From Winogradskyella jejuensis (GTDB taxonomy: Bacteria > Bacteroidota > Bacteroidia > Flavobacteriales > Flavobacteriaceae), in the NCBI RefSeq assembly GCF_900129745.1, contig NZ_FQWS01000001.1:558001-622000 (forward strand): a stretch of 64,000 nucleotides of DNA. The letters are read 5' to 3'. A program made the translations under genes and the position numbers. This document shows positions 16,427 to 28,176 of this stretch, one piece after another. The notes under the pieces were generated by a model, which was given only the letters and a program-made list of their open reading frames with translations, searched no databases and had not been told where the DNA came from. Numbering within the stretch: position 1 is the first letter of the stretch; the number at the start of each line of letters is the position of its first letter.

Positions 16427-17746
16427 CTACTCTGCGTTGTCTAAAAAGTCTTTAACGCGCTCCGTTAGTTTATCTAAAAACGAACGACGTTCTTTTTGCG
16501 GTTCTTCTTTTACAACTTCAACTTCTTCTTCATTAGTTTCGGTTTCGTTACTTATTGTTTCAGCTTCTTCAGCTGCTTTTCGGTCTTGACGCTTAAGACC
16601 ATCCATAACTAAACCTACAGCTGTAGCAAATAGCGGACTTGCAATTTCTTCATCACTGCCGCCAGCTAAGTGCTCATTAGGATATCCTATTCTGGTATCC
16701 ATACCTGTAATATATTCTACCAATTGTTTTAAGTGCTTTAACTGGCTTCCACCACCTGTTAAAACAATCCCAGCAATCAATTTCTTCTTCTGCTCCTCGT
16801 GTCCGTAGTTTTTTATTTCTACATAAACCTGCTCAATAATTTCTACAACACGCGCATGAATTATTTTAGACAGATTCTTTAATGTGATTTCTTTTGGGTC
16901 GCGACCACGTAACCCAGGAATAGAAACAATCTCGTTGTCTTTGTTTTCTCCTGGCCAAGCTGAACCAAATTTCATTTTTAATAATTCGGCTTGCTTTTCA
17001 ATAATGGAGCATCCTTCTTTTATATCTTCAGTAATAACATTTCCTCCAAATGGAATTACAGCTGTGTGACGAATGATTCCATCTTTAAATACAGCTAAAT
17101 CTGTTGTTCCACCACCTATATCAATTAATGCTACACCTGCTTCTTTTTCCTCTTGACTCAACACAGCATTTGCTGATGCTAGTGGCTCAAGTGTAATACC
17201 TTCTAACTCTAAATCTGAACTTTTTACACAACGCCCAATATTTCTTATGGAAGATACTTGACCTACTACTACATGAAAATTTGCTTCAAGACGCCCGCCA
17301 TACATTCCGATAGGCTCCTTAATTTCGGCTTGCCCATCTACCTTAAATTCTTGGGGTAATACATGGATAATCTCTTCTCCGGGAAGCATCACCAACTTAT
17401 GCACTTGATTAATCAAGCGATCGATATCAGCCTCATCAATAACCAACTCGGAGTTAGCTCTTGTGATATAATCACTATGCTGAAGACTACGAATATGCTG
17501 TCCTGCAATACCTACAGTAACTTCAGAAATTTTCTCAGATGCAGCAGCTTCTGCCTCTTGGACAGCTTGCTGAATAGATTGTATCGTTTGTGTAATATTA
17601 TTCACAACACCACGGTGCACACCTAAACTTTTAGATTTTCCAACACCTAAAATCTCAACCTTACCATATTCATTTTTACGGCCAATCATGGCCACAATCT
17701 TTGTGGTTCCTATATCTAATCCTACCGAAATATTATGCTTTTCCAT
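16427..17746 (-). CDS. ftsA: Cell division protein FtsA
   Basis: FtsA is the actin-like ATPase that links FtsZ to the membrane. The 439-aa protein has VGLDIGTTKIVAMIGR (phosphate 1), an SHS2/1C subdomain after it, IDIGGGTTDLAVF (phosphate 2) and GIVLTGGGSQLKHL (adenosine binding). A charged linker follows, then a C-terminal amphipathic helix (FLDKLTERVKDFLDNAE) that inserts in the inner leaflet. It starts 3 bp after the ftsQ stop. Confidence 0.96.
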   Translation of the reverse strand: MEKHNISVGLDIGTTKIVAMIGRKNEYGKVEILGVGKSKSLGVHRGVVNNITQTIQSIQQAVQEAEAAASEKISEVTVGIAGQHIRSLQHSDYITRANSELVIDEADIDRLINQVHKLVMLPGEEIIHVLPQEFKVDGQAEIKEPIGMYGGRLEANFHVVVGQVSSIRNIGRCVKSSDLELEGITLEPLASANAVLSQEEKEAGVALIDIGGGTTDLAVFKDGIIRHTAVIPFGGNVITEDIKEGCSIIEKQAELLKMKFGSAWPGENKDNEIVSIPGLRGRDPKEITLKNLSKIIHARVVEIIEQVYVEIKNYGHEEQKKKLIAGIVLTGGGSQLKHLKQLVEYITGMDTRIGYPNEHLAGGSDEEIASPLFATAVGLVMDGLKRQDRKAAEEAETISNETETNEEEVEVVKEEPQKERRSFLDKLTERVKDFLDNAE

Positions 17747-17749
17747 AAT

Positions 17750-18469
17750 CTATTTTTTGGTGCATATCACTTGGTTATCAAACCTTAAGTTTACACTACT
17801 GTACGTGTTAATTGTCTTATCTTTTATGGCTTTTTTATAAAAAGCTTTAAAATTATTTACCTTCTTATCGAGTTTATCTAAACTTCCAATATTTACCACA
17901 AAATCAAACTGACGTAATCGTAGGCTTATGTCTTGATTTTGGTCTTGACGAATTTCTATAACGTGTTGTTTTAAAAATTGGTCACCATCTATAGCTTTAG
18001 CGATTTGATATACTTTATCGAGCTTAGATTTATAAACCGTACCTGTAACAAGAGGCACTCTGGCTGAATAATTAGCCGACAAAGGCATATAAGACCCTTC
18101 ATCATCTATATAATATGAAGCGTTTGTATGCACTCTAGCTATAGGTTGTTTTTGCTCGATTTTGGCTGAAAGCTCGCCATTTACAGACATAAACACCTCT
18201 GCATTTTTAACCATTGGATTAGAATTTAGGGCGGATTCTAATTCATTCAAATCTATAATTTCTTTGTTCTTGTTATTAAGCCCCTTTGGATTTTGTATTA
18301 ACAATTTACTAACATTATCATGTGTCAAGAATAAGTTATCGGAACTCGTAAATTCTACTCTTGGTTTATTAATTACACGAGACTTATTTCTAGCATTAGA
18401 AAAGGCATATAAAAAGCCCACTAACACTAGTAAAATCAATACTTTTATATATCCGTAATTAACTTTCAA
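17750..18469 (-). CDS. ftsQ: Cell division protein FtsQ
   Basis: The 239-aa bitopic protein has one N-terminal membrane helix (IKVLILLVLVGFLYAF, about 8-24), then a periplasmic POTRA-like domain and beta domain. FtsQ recruits FtsB/FtsL and couples the early and late divisome. Sequence conservation of this family is low; the assignment rests on size, topology, the Q-x-P motif (EQKQPIARVH), YYIDDEGSYMPL, and its place between murC and ftsA. Its start overlaps the end of murC by 11 bp. Confidence 0.9.
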   Translation of the reverse strand: MKVNYGYIKVLILLVLVGFLYAFSNARNKSRVINKPRVEFTSSDNLFLTHDNVSKLLIQNPKGLNNKNKEIIDLNELESALNSNPMVKNAEVFMSVNGELSAKIEQKQPIARVHTNASYYIDDEGSYMPLSANYSARVPLVTGTVYKSKLDKVYQIAKAIDGDQFLKQHVIEIRQDQNQDISLRLRQFDFVVNIGSLDKLDKKVNNFKAFYKKAIKDKTINTYSSVNLRFDNQVICTKK

Positions 18470-19808
18470 CTTGTAATGCTTTTTTTATAGTTTTCACCTC
18501 TTCCCCAATATCTCCTGCACCTATGGTCAGGATGATTTTTGCTTCACTTTTTTTAATATCTGCAACTAAATCCAACTTTGTTGTTAACTTCTTATTTGAG
18601 TTATTAATTTTACTAAATAACCACTGAGAATCTACACCCTCGATAGGCAATTCTCGCGCTGGATATATGTCTAGCAACAGAACCTCATCAAACTGAGACA
18701 GAGCCTCAGCAAACTCATCAACAAAATCTTTTGTTCTTGAAAATAAATGAGGTTGAAAAACCGCCAAGACTTTATCTTCAGGATACATTTCTCTCACCGC
18801 TTGATGTACAGCATTTATCTCTTCAGGATGGTGCGCGTAATCATCTATAAACACCAAATCCTCTGTCTTTATCTGATAGGTAAATCGGCGCTTAACACCT
18901 TTGTATGATGATAAAGCATTGGCAAGCTGCGACTGAGGGAGTCCGTATTCTACAGACATTGCCAAGGCTATTAATGCATTAGACAAATTATGTCTTCCAG
19001 GTAGGTTAAATTTGAAATCTTTAAGAATAACATCTGGTGTTTTTACATCAAAAACATAACTCCCATCTTCTATTCTAATATTGTGTGCAGTATAATCTGA
19101 ATTATCTTCTATACCGTATGATATACCTTGTATTGGTAAGCCACTTTTTACAAATAACTTACCATTTGGTTTAATCTTATGCGAGAAATCCGTAAAAGAT
19201 TTTGTTAATTCTGAAGCATCACCATAGATATCTAAATGGTCTGCGTCCATAGAAGTGATACATGCATAATCTGGTGATAAGGTTAAGAATGAACGGTCGA
19301 ATTCATCTGCTTCAACCACAGTAACTTCAGTACCATTGATAATTAAATTTGAATTGTAATTCTCACTTATTCCACCTAAAAAAGCGGTCATATTTACATC
19401 GCACTCATTTAGTATATGACCAAGAATACTGGTTGTCGTAGTTTTTCCATGAGTTCCTGCTACAGCAAAACAAAACGTACTTTTTGTAATTTCCCCAAGA
19501 ACTTCTGAGCGCTTTTTTACCTCGAAATTATTTGATTTGAAAAAGTTTAATTCCGAATGTGAATTTGGTATTGCAGGCGTATAAACCACCAGCGTATTTT
19601 CTTTTTGTTTGAAATTATCGTGAATAGCATTTTCATCATCTTCAAAATGAATGGCAACACCTAAATCTTCTAAAGCTCGCGTGATATCCGATGGTGTTTT
19701 ATCATAGCCAGCGACTTGGTTTCCGTTTGCCACAAAATAGCGTGCCAGAGCGCTCATGCCTATTCCGCCGATGCCAATAAAATAGATATTTTGTTTTTTG
19801 CTATTCAT
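18459..19808 (-). CDS. murC: UDP-N-acetylmuramate--L-alanine ligase
   Basis: MurC adds L-alanine to UDP-MurNAc with ATP, the first amino acid of the peptidoglycan stem. The 449-aa protein has the N-terminal Rossmann motif GIGGIGMSALA (12-22), the Mur ligase P-loop GTHGKTTT (118-125), VVEADEFDRSF, the metal-binding region around MDADHLD, and DDYAHHPEEI. Domain order and length match the family. It overlaps ftsQ by 11 bp and starts 1 bp after murG. Confidence 0.97.
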   Translation of the reverse strand: MNSKKQNIYFIGIGGIGMSALARYFVANGNQVAGYDKTPSDITRALEDLGVAIHFEDDENAIHDNFKQKENTLVVYTPAIPNSHSELNFFKSNNFEVKKRSEVLGEITKSTFCFAVAGTHGKTTTTSILGHILNECDVNMTAFLGGISENYNSNLIINGTEVTVVEADEFDRSFLTLSPDYACITSMDADHLDIYGDASELTKSFTDFSHKIKPNGKLFVKSGLPIQGISYGIEDNSDYTAHNIRIEDGSYVFDVKTPDVILKDFKFNLPGRHNLSNALIALAMSVEYGLPQSQLANALSSYKGVKRRFTYQIKTEDLVFIDDYAHHPEEINAVHQAVREMYPEDKVLAVFQPHLFSRTKDFVDEFAEALSQFDEVLLLDIYPARELPIEGVDSQWLFSKINNSNKKLTTKLDLVADIKKSEAKIILTIGAGDIGEEVKTIKKALQVES

Positions 19809-19809
19809 T

Positions 19810-20913
19810 TTATTTCAGAAGCTTTTCCACTTCGTCTACAATATCTTTTGTTGCATTTACCAATGCAAGTTTTTTAATATTTCTACACAACTCCTCTCTC
19901 TGTTCTTTTGAAGCCACTAAACCTTCAAAAACAGAATTAAAATCTGAATCTAACTTAGACTCTCTTAACAAAACTGCTGCATCCTTATCTACAATAGCTT
20001 GGGCATTTTTAGTTTGATGGTCTTCTGCTACATTTGGCGATGGAATAAAAACTACTGGCTTTCCTACCACACATAACTCTGACACAGAGCTAGCACCTGC
20101 CCTTGAGATGATGATATCCGCTGCTGCATAGGCTAAATCCATTTGATTTAAAAAGGCATGCACTTGCACATTGTCTTCGGCGTTATATTTACTGTATTGC
20201 TCATGGTATAACTTTCCACATTGCCAGATGAGCTGCACATTATGCTTCTTGAAAAAATTAAGTTTAGATTCTATAAGTTGATTCACACGTCTAGCTCCTA
20301 GACTTCCTCCTAAAACTAAAAGAGTGAGTTTATTTTCATCTAGTCGAAATTCTTTTTTGGCAGCAGCTGTTTTTCCTTTAATCTCAATTAAGTCCTTACG
20401 AATTGGGTTTCCTGTTAAAACCAATTTTTCCTTTGGGAAAAATCGCTCTAAACCATCATACGCTACACAAATACTATTTGCTTTTTTGCTTAAAAGCTTA
20501 TTTGTAATTCCCGGATACGAATTTTGTTCTTGAATAAGCGTAGGAATACCTTTAGAATTTGCTGCTTGTAACAATGGACCACTAGCGAAACCACCTGTTC
20601 CGATAACTACATCTGGTTTAAATCGTCTTATAATTTGTCTCGATTTAAACAAACTAGACATTAACTTAAACGGAAACATTAAATTCTTTAATGTCAACTT
20701 ACGTTGAATACCAGAAATCCATAGTCCTTCAATCTTGTAACCAGCTTGTGGTACTTTTTCCATCTCCATGCGGTCCTTTGCGCCGACAAATAAAAACTCA
20801 GCATCAGGGTATCTAGACTTTAACTCATTGGCAATTGCTATTGCAGGATAAATATGACCACCTGTTCCGCCTCCTGATAAAATGAATTTATATTGCGTTT
20901 TCTCTTGACTCAA
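19810..20913 (-). CDS. murG: UDP-GlcNAc transferase to lipid I
   Basis: MurG transfers GlcNAc from UDP-GlcNAc to lipid I, giving lipid II on the cytoplasmic face. The 367-aa GT-B enzyme has the glycine-rich loop GGGTGGH (14-20), [22 protein letters not shown], a second loop [10 protein letters not shown] and the UDP-binding [11 protein letters not shown]. It lies 2 bp after ftsW in the dcw cluster. Confidence 0.97.
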   Translation of the reverse strand: MSQEKTQYKFILSGGGTGGHIYPAIAIANELKSRYPDAEFLFVGAKDRMEMEKVPQAGYKIEGLWISGIQRKLTLKNLMFPFKLMSSLFKSRQIIRRFKPDVVIGTGGFASGPLLQAANSKGIPTLIQEQNSYPGITNKLLSKKANSICVAYDGLERFFPKEKLVLTGNPIRKDLIEIKGKTAAAKKEFRLDENKLTLLVLGGSLGARRVNQLIESKLNFFKKHNVQLIWQCGKLYHEQYSKYNAEDNVQVHAFLNQMDLAYAAADIIISRAGASSVSELCVVGKPVVFIPSPNVAEDHQTKNAQAIVDKDAAVLLRESKLDSDFNSVFEGLVASKEQREELCRNIKKLALVNATKDIVDEVEKLLK

Positions 20914-20915
20914 CC

Positions 20916-22115
20916 TTATATAGTTTCAGATAGAATATCTAATGGATTATCTTCTTGAAGCTCGCCTTCTTTTGCTTTTATTTCTTCGCGCTTAGCACTA
21001 ACACTTAATATAATACCGATGGCCATACAGGTCATCCAAATTGACGTTCCTCCACTACTTATTAACGGTAAAGTTTGTCCTGTGACAGGAAATAATTCTA
21101 CAGCTACAGCCATATTAATTAATGCCTGAAACACTATAGGCAAACCAACTCCAAGCACTAGAAGTTTTCCGAAAATGGTATCTGATTTTTGAGAAACAAT
21201 AACTATTCTAAATAACAACCAAGAATACATTACTAATAAAAATAAGCCTCCAAACAAGCCATACTCTTCAATAATTATAGCAAAAATGAAATCTGAAGAC
21301 GATTGTGGTAGAATATTCTTCTGCTTACTTTTTCCTGGACCTAAGCCGTTAATTCCTCCTGATGCTATTGCTATTTTTGCATTCTCGATTTGGTAATCTT
21401 CTTCAGTATCTTCACCATTTGCAAAGTTTTCAATACGACTAATCCATGTATCAACACGATTAGGCATTACATCTGGAAACGACTTTGCAACAAGCACAAA
21501 AAACACCAGAGCCATAATTCCTGAACCAATAATTACCAGCAAATAACGAATAGGATAACCACCCAAAAATGTCAATAAAACAACCATAGAGAATATAATA
21601 GCTGTAGTAGAAAAGTTTGCAGGTAAAATGAGTATGAGAACAAAGAAAACTGGTGCCCAGAGCGGTAAAATAGTTTCCTTAAACGAAACGCTTTTATCTT
21701 TAATTTTTGATAAATACCGAGCTACATAAACCATTAAAACTACTGAAGCCAAAGTTGATGTCTGAAAAGACATATTTACGATAGGTATCTTAATCCAACG
21801 GCTTGCGTTTGCCCCATCTATAGTTGTACCCTGTAAAACTGTAACTACAAGTAGAACAATAACCACAGGTATCATTACCATGGAAAGCCCTCTAAAATAT
21901 CTGTATGGAATTCTATGAACGGCGTACATAATTGTGAAGCCTAAAAATAAATGCATAAAGTGTTTTAATAAATAGGAGAATGTATTCCCCGAACCGCCAG
22001 TATATGCCAAATTACTAGCTGCTGAGTATACAGGTAAAAATGAGAAAATAGCCAATAACGTGGCTATTGCCCAAATGAGCCTATCCCCTTTTATATTTCT
22101 AAAAACACCTTGCAT
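20916..22115 (-). CDS. ftsW: SEDS-family glycan polymerase FtsW
   Basis: FtsW polymerises lipid II at the septum together with FtsI. The 399-aa protein has about ten membrane helices. Diagnostic segments include [19 protein letters not shown], the loop [17 protein letters not shown] with [27 protein letters not shown] with the catalytic region, and [11 protein letters not shown] near the end. It is encoded between murD and murG, as in other bacteria. Confidence 0.96.
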   Translation of the reverse strand: MQGVFRNIKGDRLIWAIATLLAIFSFLPVYSAASNLAYTGGSGNTFSYLLKHFMHLFLGFTIMYAVHRIPYRYFRGLSMVMIPVVIVLLVVTVLQGTTIDGANASRWIKIPIVNMSFQTSTLASVVLMVYVARYLSKIKDKSVSFKETILPLWAPVFFVLILILPANFSTTAIIFSMVVLLTFLGGYPIRYLLVIIGSGIMALVFFVLVAKSFPDVMPNRVDTWISRIENFANGEDTEEDYQIENAKIAIASGGINGLGPGKSKQKNILPQSSSDFIFAIIIEEYGLFGGLFLLVMYSWLLFRIVIVSQKSDTIFGKLLVLGVGLPIVFQALINMAVAVELFPVTGQTLPLISSGGTSIWMTCMAIGIILSVSAKREEIKAKEGELQEDNPLDILSETI

Positions 22116-22122
22116 TTAAAAC

Positions 22123-23454
22123 TTATAGTTTTCTTACTGCTTCTTTAAATTGACGCCCTCTATCTTCGTAATTTTCAAATAAGTCAAAGCTTGCACATGC
22201 TGGAGAAAGCAGTACATTATCTCCTGCACTAGCAATCTTATAGGCTATTTTTACGGCTTCACTCATAAACTGAGTCTCGATGATAACATCGACCATGTTA
22301 CCAAAAGTTTCCATGAGTTTGGCATTATCTACGCCCAGGCAGATAATTGCTTTTACTTTTTCATTTACAAACTGAAAAAGCTCTTTGTAGTCGTTGCCTT
22401 TGTCTTCTCCTCCAACTATCCAAACTGTTGGAGCTTGCATACTCTCTAAAGCAAAATAAGTAGCGTTAACATTTGTAGCCTTAGAGTCGTTAATGTATTG
22501 CACCTTATTGATACGTAGCACATTTTCTAGTCGGTGCTCAACACCTTGAAAGTTCTCTAAACTCTCCCTAATTGTTTGCTTCCTAATCTTAAGCAAGTGA
22601 GCGGCTGTCGATGCAGCCATGGCATTTTTAACGTTGTGTTTTCCGTCTAATGCTAGTTTTTTTATTGGCATAGTTATTTGATTGTTATCAACAGTTATTA
22701 TTATGTCTTTATCTTTTATATATGCGCCATTCTCAACAACTTTAGTCAGTGAAAATGACAGTTTTTTAGATTTTATAGGATTAGAATTCAACCAGCTTTC
22801 TATTACTGGGTCATCTGCATCGTAAATGAAAAAATCGTCTTCAGTTTGGTTTTCTACAATTCTGAATTTTGAAGCGATATAGTTTTCGAACTTGTAATCG
22901 TAACGATCTAAATGATCTGGAGTAATGTTTGTTAGAATAGCGATTTTAGGTTTAAAATATTTAATGTCATCTAACTGAAAACTACTCACCTCAAGCACGT
23001 AATTTTCATAATCCTCTTCCATGATTTGCTTTGCAAAACTATCACCTATATTACCTGCTAAACCGATGCTTAATTCTTGCTTCAGTATATGATGCGTCAA
23101 ACTCGCTGTGGTTGTTTTACCATTACTTCCAGTGATTGCTACCAAAGTTGCATCGGTATACTTTGAAGCAAATTCAATCTCCGAAACTATAGGTATATCT
23201 GCTTCTCTAATCTGTTTTACCAAGCTCACTTTATCTGGAATTCCAGGGCTTTTCATTACGATATCAGCATTCAGAATTTTATGTTCTGAATGCTGATTAT
23301 CTTCCCATTCAATCTCATGATGTATAAGAACGTCCTTGTACTTCTTTTTCATTTCGCCTTTATCCGAAACAAAGACCTCGTAACCTTTTGCTTTTCCCAA
23401 TAATGCTGTACCAACACCACTTTCGCCTCCTCCAAGAATTACAAACCTTTTCAT
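22123..23454 (-). CDS. murD: UDP-N-acetylmuramoylalanine--D-glutamate ligase
   Basis: MurD adds D-glutamate to UDP-MurNAc-L-Ala. The 443-aa protein has the N-terminal Rossmann loop GGGESGVGTA, the P-loop GSNGKTTT (109-116), EVSSFQLDDI, TPDHLDRY, HRLENV and NDSKATN, all in the order of the family. It begins directly at the end of mraY (no gap) and ends 7 bp before ftsW. Confidence 0.97.
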   Translation of the reverse strand: MKRFVILGGGESGVGTALLGKAKGYEVFVSDKGEMKKKYKDVLIHHEIEWEDNQHSEHKILNADIVMKSPGIPDKVSLVKQIREADIPIVSEIEFASKYTDATLVAITGSNGKTTTASLTHHILKQELSIGLAGNIGDSFAKQIMEEDYENYVLEVSSFQLDDIKYFKPKIAILTNITPDHLDRYDYKFENYIASKFRIVENQTEDDFFIYDADDPVIESWLNSNPIKSKKLSFSLTKVVENGAYIKDKDIIITVDNNQITMPIKKLALDGKHNVKNAMAASTAAHLLKIRKQTIRESLENFQGVEHRLENVLRINKVQYINDSKATNVNATYFALESMQAPTVWIVGGEDKGNDYKELFQFVNEKVKAIICLGVDNAKLMETFGNMVDVIIETQFMSEAVKIAYKIASAGDNVLLSPACASFDLFENYEDRGRQFKEAVRKL

Positions 23455-24696
23455 TTACCTAATTTTCAATGTCACTATGGTAAGTATCGCCAGCAGTATT
23501 CCGATAATCCAGAATCTGGTAACAATTTTGCTTTCGTGATATCCTGATTTTTGATAATGATGATGCAAAGGCGACATCTTAAAAATGCGTCTTCCTTCGC
23601 CATATTTTTTTCTTGTGTACTTGAAATAGCTTACCTGCATAACCACAGATAAATTCTCAGCTAAAAAGATGCCGCAAAGAATTGGTATTAACCATTCTTT
23701 ACGAACAGCAATTGCAATCACAGCAATAATTCCTCCTATAGTTAAACTTCCCGTATCACCCATAAATACTTGAGCTGGATACGTGTTATACCATAAAAAC
23801 CCGATTAGCGCTCCTACAAATGCCGCAATGTATATGGTGATTTCTTCAACACGAGGTATGTACATAATGTTGAGATATTCTGAGAAAATAATATTACCAG
23901 AAACCCAAGCAAATATGCCTAATGTGAGTACAATTATGGCTGATGTGCCGGCAGCTAAACCATCAATACCATCTGTAAGATTTGCCCCGTTAGATACTGC
24001 TGTAATTATAAATATGGCAGCCAGAATGAAGATAATCCATGCGTATTTTTTGAGACTTGGACTTATCCAAGTGACTAAATCTGCATAGTCAAACTCGTTA
24101 TTCTTTACAAAAGGAATTGTGGTTTTGGTCGATTTTTCTTCGGCTTCGAATAGTTTTGAAGGTTCGATATCAGGATTTTCTGCCAATAAGACTTTTTGTT
24201 GCTCAATCGGCAATTTCTCTTTCATCGTTACATCTTGATGAAAGTAAAGTGTCGCTCCTATGATAATGCCTAAACCAACTTGACCTAAAACTTTGAATTT
24301 TCCTTTTAAACCATCTTTATCATTCTTGAATTTTTTGATATAGTCATCTATGAATCCTATAGCACCCATCCAAACTGTAGTAACCATCAATAAGATGATA
24401 TAAATATTAGCCAACTTAGCTAGAAGAAGTACTGGGATTAGAGTCGCTAATATGATAATAATCCCTCCCATTGTTGGCGTACCCGCTTTTTCGGCTTGAC
24501 CTTCTAAACCTAAATCTCTAATGGTTTCACCTACTTGCTGACGCTGCAAATAGCGAATAATGCGCTTACCGTAAACAATTGAAATCAGCAATGATAATAT
24601 CATGGCGATTGCCGCCCTAAATGTTAAAAACCCAAATAGAGATGCGCCAGGAAACTGAAACTGTTTTTCTAAATATTCAAATAGGTAGTATAACAT
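23455..24696 (-). CDS. mraY: Phospho-N-acetylmuramoyl-pentapeptide transferase
   Basis: MraY moves phospho-MurNAc-pentapeptide onto undecaprenyl phosphate to make lipid I. The 413-aa protein has about ten membrane helices and the family motifs [17 protein letters not shown] (catalytic Asp pair), [18 protein letters not shown] and [12 protein letters not shown]. It is about 50 residues longer than E. coli MraY because of a hydrophilic insert in the middle (about 155-215, [16 protein letters not shown] and on). This insert is usual in Bacteroidota. Confidence 0.96.
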   Translation of the reverse strand: MLYYLFEYLEKQFQFPGASLFGFLTFRAAIAMILSLLISIVYGKRIIRYLQRQQVGETIRDLGLEGQAEKAGTPTMGGIIIILATLIPVLLLAKLANIYIILLMVTTVWMGAIGFIDDYIKKFKNDKDGLKGKFKVLGQVGLGIIIGATLYFHQDVTMKEKLPIEQQKVLLAENPDIEPSKLFEAEEKSTKTTIPFVKNNEFDYADLVTWISPSLKKYAWIIFILAAIFIITAVSNGANLTDGIDGLAAGTSAIIVLTLGIFAWVSGNIIFSEYLNIMYIPRVEEITIYIAAFVGALIGFLWYNTYPAQVFMGDTGSLTIGGIIAVIAIAVRKEWLIPILCGIFLAENLSVVMQVSYFKYTRKKYGEGRRIFKMSPLHHHYQKSGYHESKIVTRFWIIGILLAILTIVTLKIR

Positions 24697-24700
24697 AGTT

Positions 24701-26164
24701 TTACTTTTGCAATTGTTTTAATAGTTCGCTTACAATCTCATAGTCATCAAAATCTGTACGCTCACCGTTGATTTCCTGATAGGTTTCGTGACCTTTACCA
24801 GCAATGAGAATAATGTCATTAGGCTGCGCTAACTGACACGCTGTTTTTATCGCTTGTTTTCTATCTGATATGGAAAGGACTTTTTTGAAATTCTGAGGTT
24901 CTACCCCTTTTTCAATATCATTAAGAATAGATTGTGCGTCTTCTGTTCTTGGGTTATCGCTTGTAAAAATGACTTTTGTACTCAGTGCCGAAGCGATATG
25001 TCCCATTTTTGGTCTTTTTGTAGCATCTCTATCTCCACCACAACCAACTACTGTTATTAGTTCTTCGTTTTTAGTTCTGATAGAATTAATTGTTTCTAGT
25101 ACATTTTTTAAGGCATCTGGTGTATGTGCATAATCGACAATTGCTGTGATTTTTTCATCTGACACAAAATATTCGAAACGTCCACTTACACTTTCTAATT
25201 CACTAATATGCCTTAGACTTTCTTCTTTATCCAGCCCTAACAACTCTGAAGTAGCATAAATTGCTAAAAGATTGTAGGCATTGAAATTTCCTATTAGCTT
25301 AGTCCATACTTCATTATCATTCAGCTTTAAAAGCAAACCTCCAAATTGATTTTCTAAAATCTGCGCTTTATAATCTGCATATGTTTTAAGGGCGTATGTA
25401 TATTTTTTAGCATTGGTATTTTGCATCATTACCAAACCATTTTTATCATCTGTATTTACTAAGGCAAATGCCGTTTTTGGCAACCCATCGAAAAAAGCTT
25501 TTTTAACATCGCGATACTCAGCAAATGTGTTATGATAGTCTAAATGGTCATGAGATAAGTTGGTGAAAATTCCACCTGTAAAATATAGGCCTTGAGTTCT
25601 ACGTTGGTGAATACCATGAGAGCTCACTTCCATAAAACAAAACTCCACACCTTCTTGGTTCATCAACTGTAAATATTTATTAATAGTCAAAGAATCCGGG
25701 GTTGTATGCGTGGCTTTATACTCCGTATTATCTACCATAATTTTCACGGTAGATAATAACCCTACTTTGTAACCTGCTTTTTTGAATAACTGGTATAGCA
25801 GGGAACTAACAGTGGTTTTACCATTAGTTCCCGTTGTACCGACTAACTTCAAGTTTTCCGAAGGATTTTCGTAATAATTGGCAGCCATAAAAGCGAGAGC
25901 TTCGTTAGAATTCTCAACTTCTATGTAAGTAATGTTATCTACTAATTCTTCAGGTAAGTTTTGACAAACCACAGCAACCGCACCATCTTCAATTGACTTT
26001 GATATATAGTCATGACCGTCTGAAATAGTACCGACTAATGCCACAAAAACATCATTTGATTCTATCTTACGAGAATCGAACTCCACTTTGTTTACATTAA
26101 CACTTGTACTACCAACCACAGCGTTAATCTTAACCTTATACAATATGTCTTTTAAAGGTTTCAA
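24701..26164 (-). CDS. murE: UDP-MurNAc-L-Ala-D-Glu--2,6-diaminopimelate ligase
   Basis: MurE adds the third residue of the stem peptide. The 487-aa protein has the P-loop TGTNGKTTV (111-119), [13 protein letters not shown], and [11 protein letters not shown]. The substrate-recognition motif is DNPR (SDNPRTEDA), which marks enzymes that use meso-diaminopimelate and not lysine, so the peptidoglycan should be of the Gram-negative A1-gamma type. It overlaps ftsI by 4 bp. Confidence 0.96.
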   Translation of the reverse strand: MKPLKDILYKVKINAVVGSTSVNVNKVEFDSRKIESNDVFVALVGTISDGHDYISKSIEDGAVAVVCQNLPEELVDNITYIEVENSNEALAFMAANYYENPSENLKLVGTTGTNGKTTVSSLLYQLFKKAGYKVGLLSTVKIMVDNTEYKATHTTPDSLTINKYLQLMNQEGVEFCFMEVSSHGIHQRRTQGLYFTGGIFTNLSHDHLDYHNTFAEYRDVKKAFFDGLPKTAFALVNTDDKNGLVMMQNTNAKKYTYALKTYADYKAQILENQFGGLLLKLNDNEVWTKLIGNFNAYNLLAIYATSELLGLDKEESLRHISELESVSGRFEYFVSDEKITAIVDYAHTPDALKNVLETINSIRTKNEELITVVGCGGDRDATKRPKMGHIASALSTKVIFTSDNPRTEDAQSILNDIEKGVEPQNFKKVLSISDRKQAIKTACQLAQPNDIILIAGKGHETYQEINGERTDFDDYEIVSELLKQLQK

Positions 26165-28173
26165 GAGGCTTCTAGAATAATGGTTTGATTAGGTTTGAGT
26201 TTTATATTTTCTGAAACAGATTGCGACTTAATTCTGCCACTTCCATTTAATTTCACTTTGATATTCACATCCATATTTTCCAGAAAGGCAATAGCATCCA
26301 TTGCTGGCATACCCACTAAGTCTGGCATAATGGTTTTGTAAGTATTTGAAACAGAATTGAATTTTTCGAAGTCCTCAACAACTTGAGCATTCTCAAACTC
26401 AACTGTCTGTATTTCATCAATTAATGGAGTATCCGTATAGATTTTTTGAGCTATACGCTTAAAGACTGGCCCAGACACATCTGCCCCATAAAACCCAACT
26501 TTTGTACTTGGTTTGTGAATTACTACAATGCAGGAATATTTTGGATTGTCTGCAGGAAAATAGCCAGCAAAAGAAGACACATATTTTTTATCTTTTCTCC
26601 AAGCTTCAATATCAGCATAATCTGTCCAAGCCGTTCCTGTTTTACCAGCCATCGAAAAAGTATCAGAGTAGAGTTTTTTTCCTGTACCTCTAACAACTAT
26701 GTTCTTTAAAATATCTTTAATTTTTGAAAGTGTTTGTTCTGAACAAATTTTATCTACTAGCACTTCTTTTTCAAAAACTTCTATATCTCTATCGAACTCT
26801 TTTACAGCTCTCAAGAAACGCGGCTTAATTAATTGTCCATTATTAGCTATAGCATTATAAAATGCTAAAGTTTGTAATGGAGTAAGCTCCATATTATATC
26901 CATAAGAGATAGAAGGTAATGCATTTCGACTCCAGTTACTTGCTCCTGGATGAGGGATATCTGGTATTCCTTCTCCAATAATTGAAACCCCTAACGTATC
27001 ATTTAAACGCCATTGTCGTAAGCGCTTTAAAAATTTTTCAGGATTATCTTTATAATTATCATCAATAATAGTAGCCAAACCAATATTTGAAGAGACCTCT
27101 AAAGCCTTAGCAGCTGATATTTTCCCATGACCCGCACCAGAGTCATAAATAGTTCGCCCATAGAATCTTTTACTTCCATTCTTTGTGTCTACAACGGTAG
27201 ACGTATCAATAACCTTATCCTCTAATGCCGCCATCATAGCCATGACTTTAAATGTAGAACCTGGCTCGTGACTTTCACCTACTGCATAATTAAGACGTTC
27301 GTAGTATTTGCCTTCACGATTTCTTCCAAGATTAGAGATGGCTTTAATTTCTCCAGTCTTCACATCCATAACTACCACACATCCATGATCTGCTTCGTAT
27401 TTTTCAAGCTGCCCCAATAATGAATGATGTGCTATATCTTGGATATTTACATCAATAGTTGTATAGATATCGTAACCATCTTTAGCTTCAATCTCATTAG
27501 CATCTCTTAGTGGTTTCCATTCGCCTTTACCAATTTTTTGCTTTAAACGCTTACCGTTTTTCCCTCGCAGGTAATCTTTACCAAACGCACCGTCAATACC
27601 AACTCGTGTTGCATAATTATTTTCATCAATACGCTCGTAACCTATTGAACGCTCAGCAATACCACCCATTGGATGCTCACGCTTAGTGGTCTGATTGTAA
27701 ACAAAACCACCTCTTACAGCACCTAATCTGAATAATGGAAAGTTTCGGACTCTAATAAACTCAGAATAAGAAAGATTCCGTAGTAACGCCAAATATTGAT
27801 CTTCTGTTTCACGAGCTTTTTTAATTTTTAGCTCAAAACTATTTGAAGGTTTTCCTGTAAAAGTCGCTAAAGAATCACAAAGCGGCTTTATATACTTTTT
27901 GAAGTTTTTCTCAGAAGATGTCACCGCATCTATAGCAATATCATATTTAGGAATAGACATTGCCAAAAGGCTTCCATCTGCTGAGTATATATTACCTCGG
28001 TTAGCTGGAATATCGAAGTACTTAACAGCTCTTTTTTGAGCCATAGCACGGTATTTTTCACCATGCACAAATTGTATAGAACAAAGCTTAAAGACAACTG
28101 CCAAAGCAAAGACAAACATACAGCCTGCCACGAAGTACAATCTGTTTAATATGTTAGTTTCTGTTGTTGCCAA
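26161..28173 (-). CDS. ftsI: Septal class B penicillin-binding protein (FtsI/PBP3) with PASTA domain
   Basis: FtsI is the septal transpeptidase. The 670-aa protein has one N-terminal membrane helix (about 11-30), a PBP dimerisation domain (about 55-220, ANRGNIYSADG) and a transpeptidase domain. The transpeptidase carries the three active-site motifs: STFK (306-309, nucleophile Ser306), SSN (361-363) and KTGT (511-514). The C-terminal 60 residues form one PASTA domain (MPDLVGMPAMDAIAFLE), absent in E. coli FtsI and usual in Bacteroidota. It works with FtsW. Coupled by 4-bp overlap to murE. Confidence 0.96.
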   Translation of the reverse strand: MATTETNILNRLYFVAGCMFVFALAVVFKLCSIQFVHGEKYRAMAQKRAVKYFDIPANRGNIYSADGSLLAMSIPKYDIAIDAVTSSEKNFKKYIKPLCDSLATFTGKPSNSFELKIKKARETEDQYLALLRNLSYSEFIRVRNFPLFRLGAVRGGFVYNQTTKREHPMGGIAERSIGYERIDENNYATRVGIDGAFGKDYLRGKNGKRLKQKIGKGEWKPLRDANEIEAKDGYDIYTTIDVNIQDIAHHSLLGQLEKYEADHGCVVVMDVKTGEIKAISNLGRNREGKYYERLNYAVGESHEPGSTFKVMAMMAALEDKVIDTSTVVDTKNGSKRFYGRTIYDSGAGHGKISAAKALEVSSNIGLATIIDDNYKDNPEKFLKRLRQWRLNDTLGVSIIGEGIPDIPHPGASNWSRNALPSISYGYNMELTPLQTLAFYNAIANNGQLIKPRFLRAVKEFDRDIEVFEKEVLVDKICSEQTLSKIKDILKNIVVRGTGKKLYSDTFSMAGKTGTAWTDYADIEAWRKDKKYVSSFAGYFPADNPKYSCIVVIHKPSTKVGFYGADVSGPVFKRIAQKIYTDTPLIDEIQTVEFENAQVVEDFEKFNSVSNTYKTIMPDLVGMPAMDAIAFLENMDVNIKVKLNGSGRIKSQSVSENIKLKPNQTIILEAS

Positions 28174-28176
28174 AGC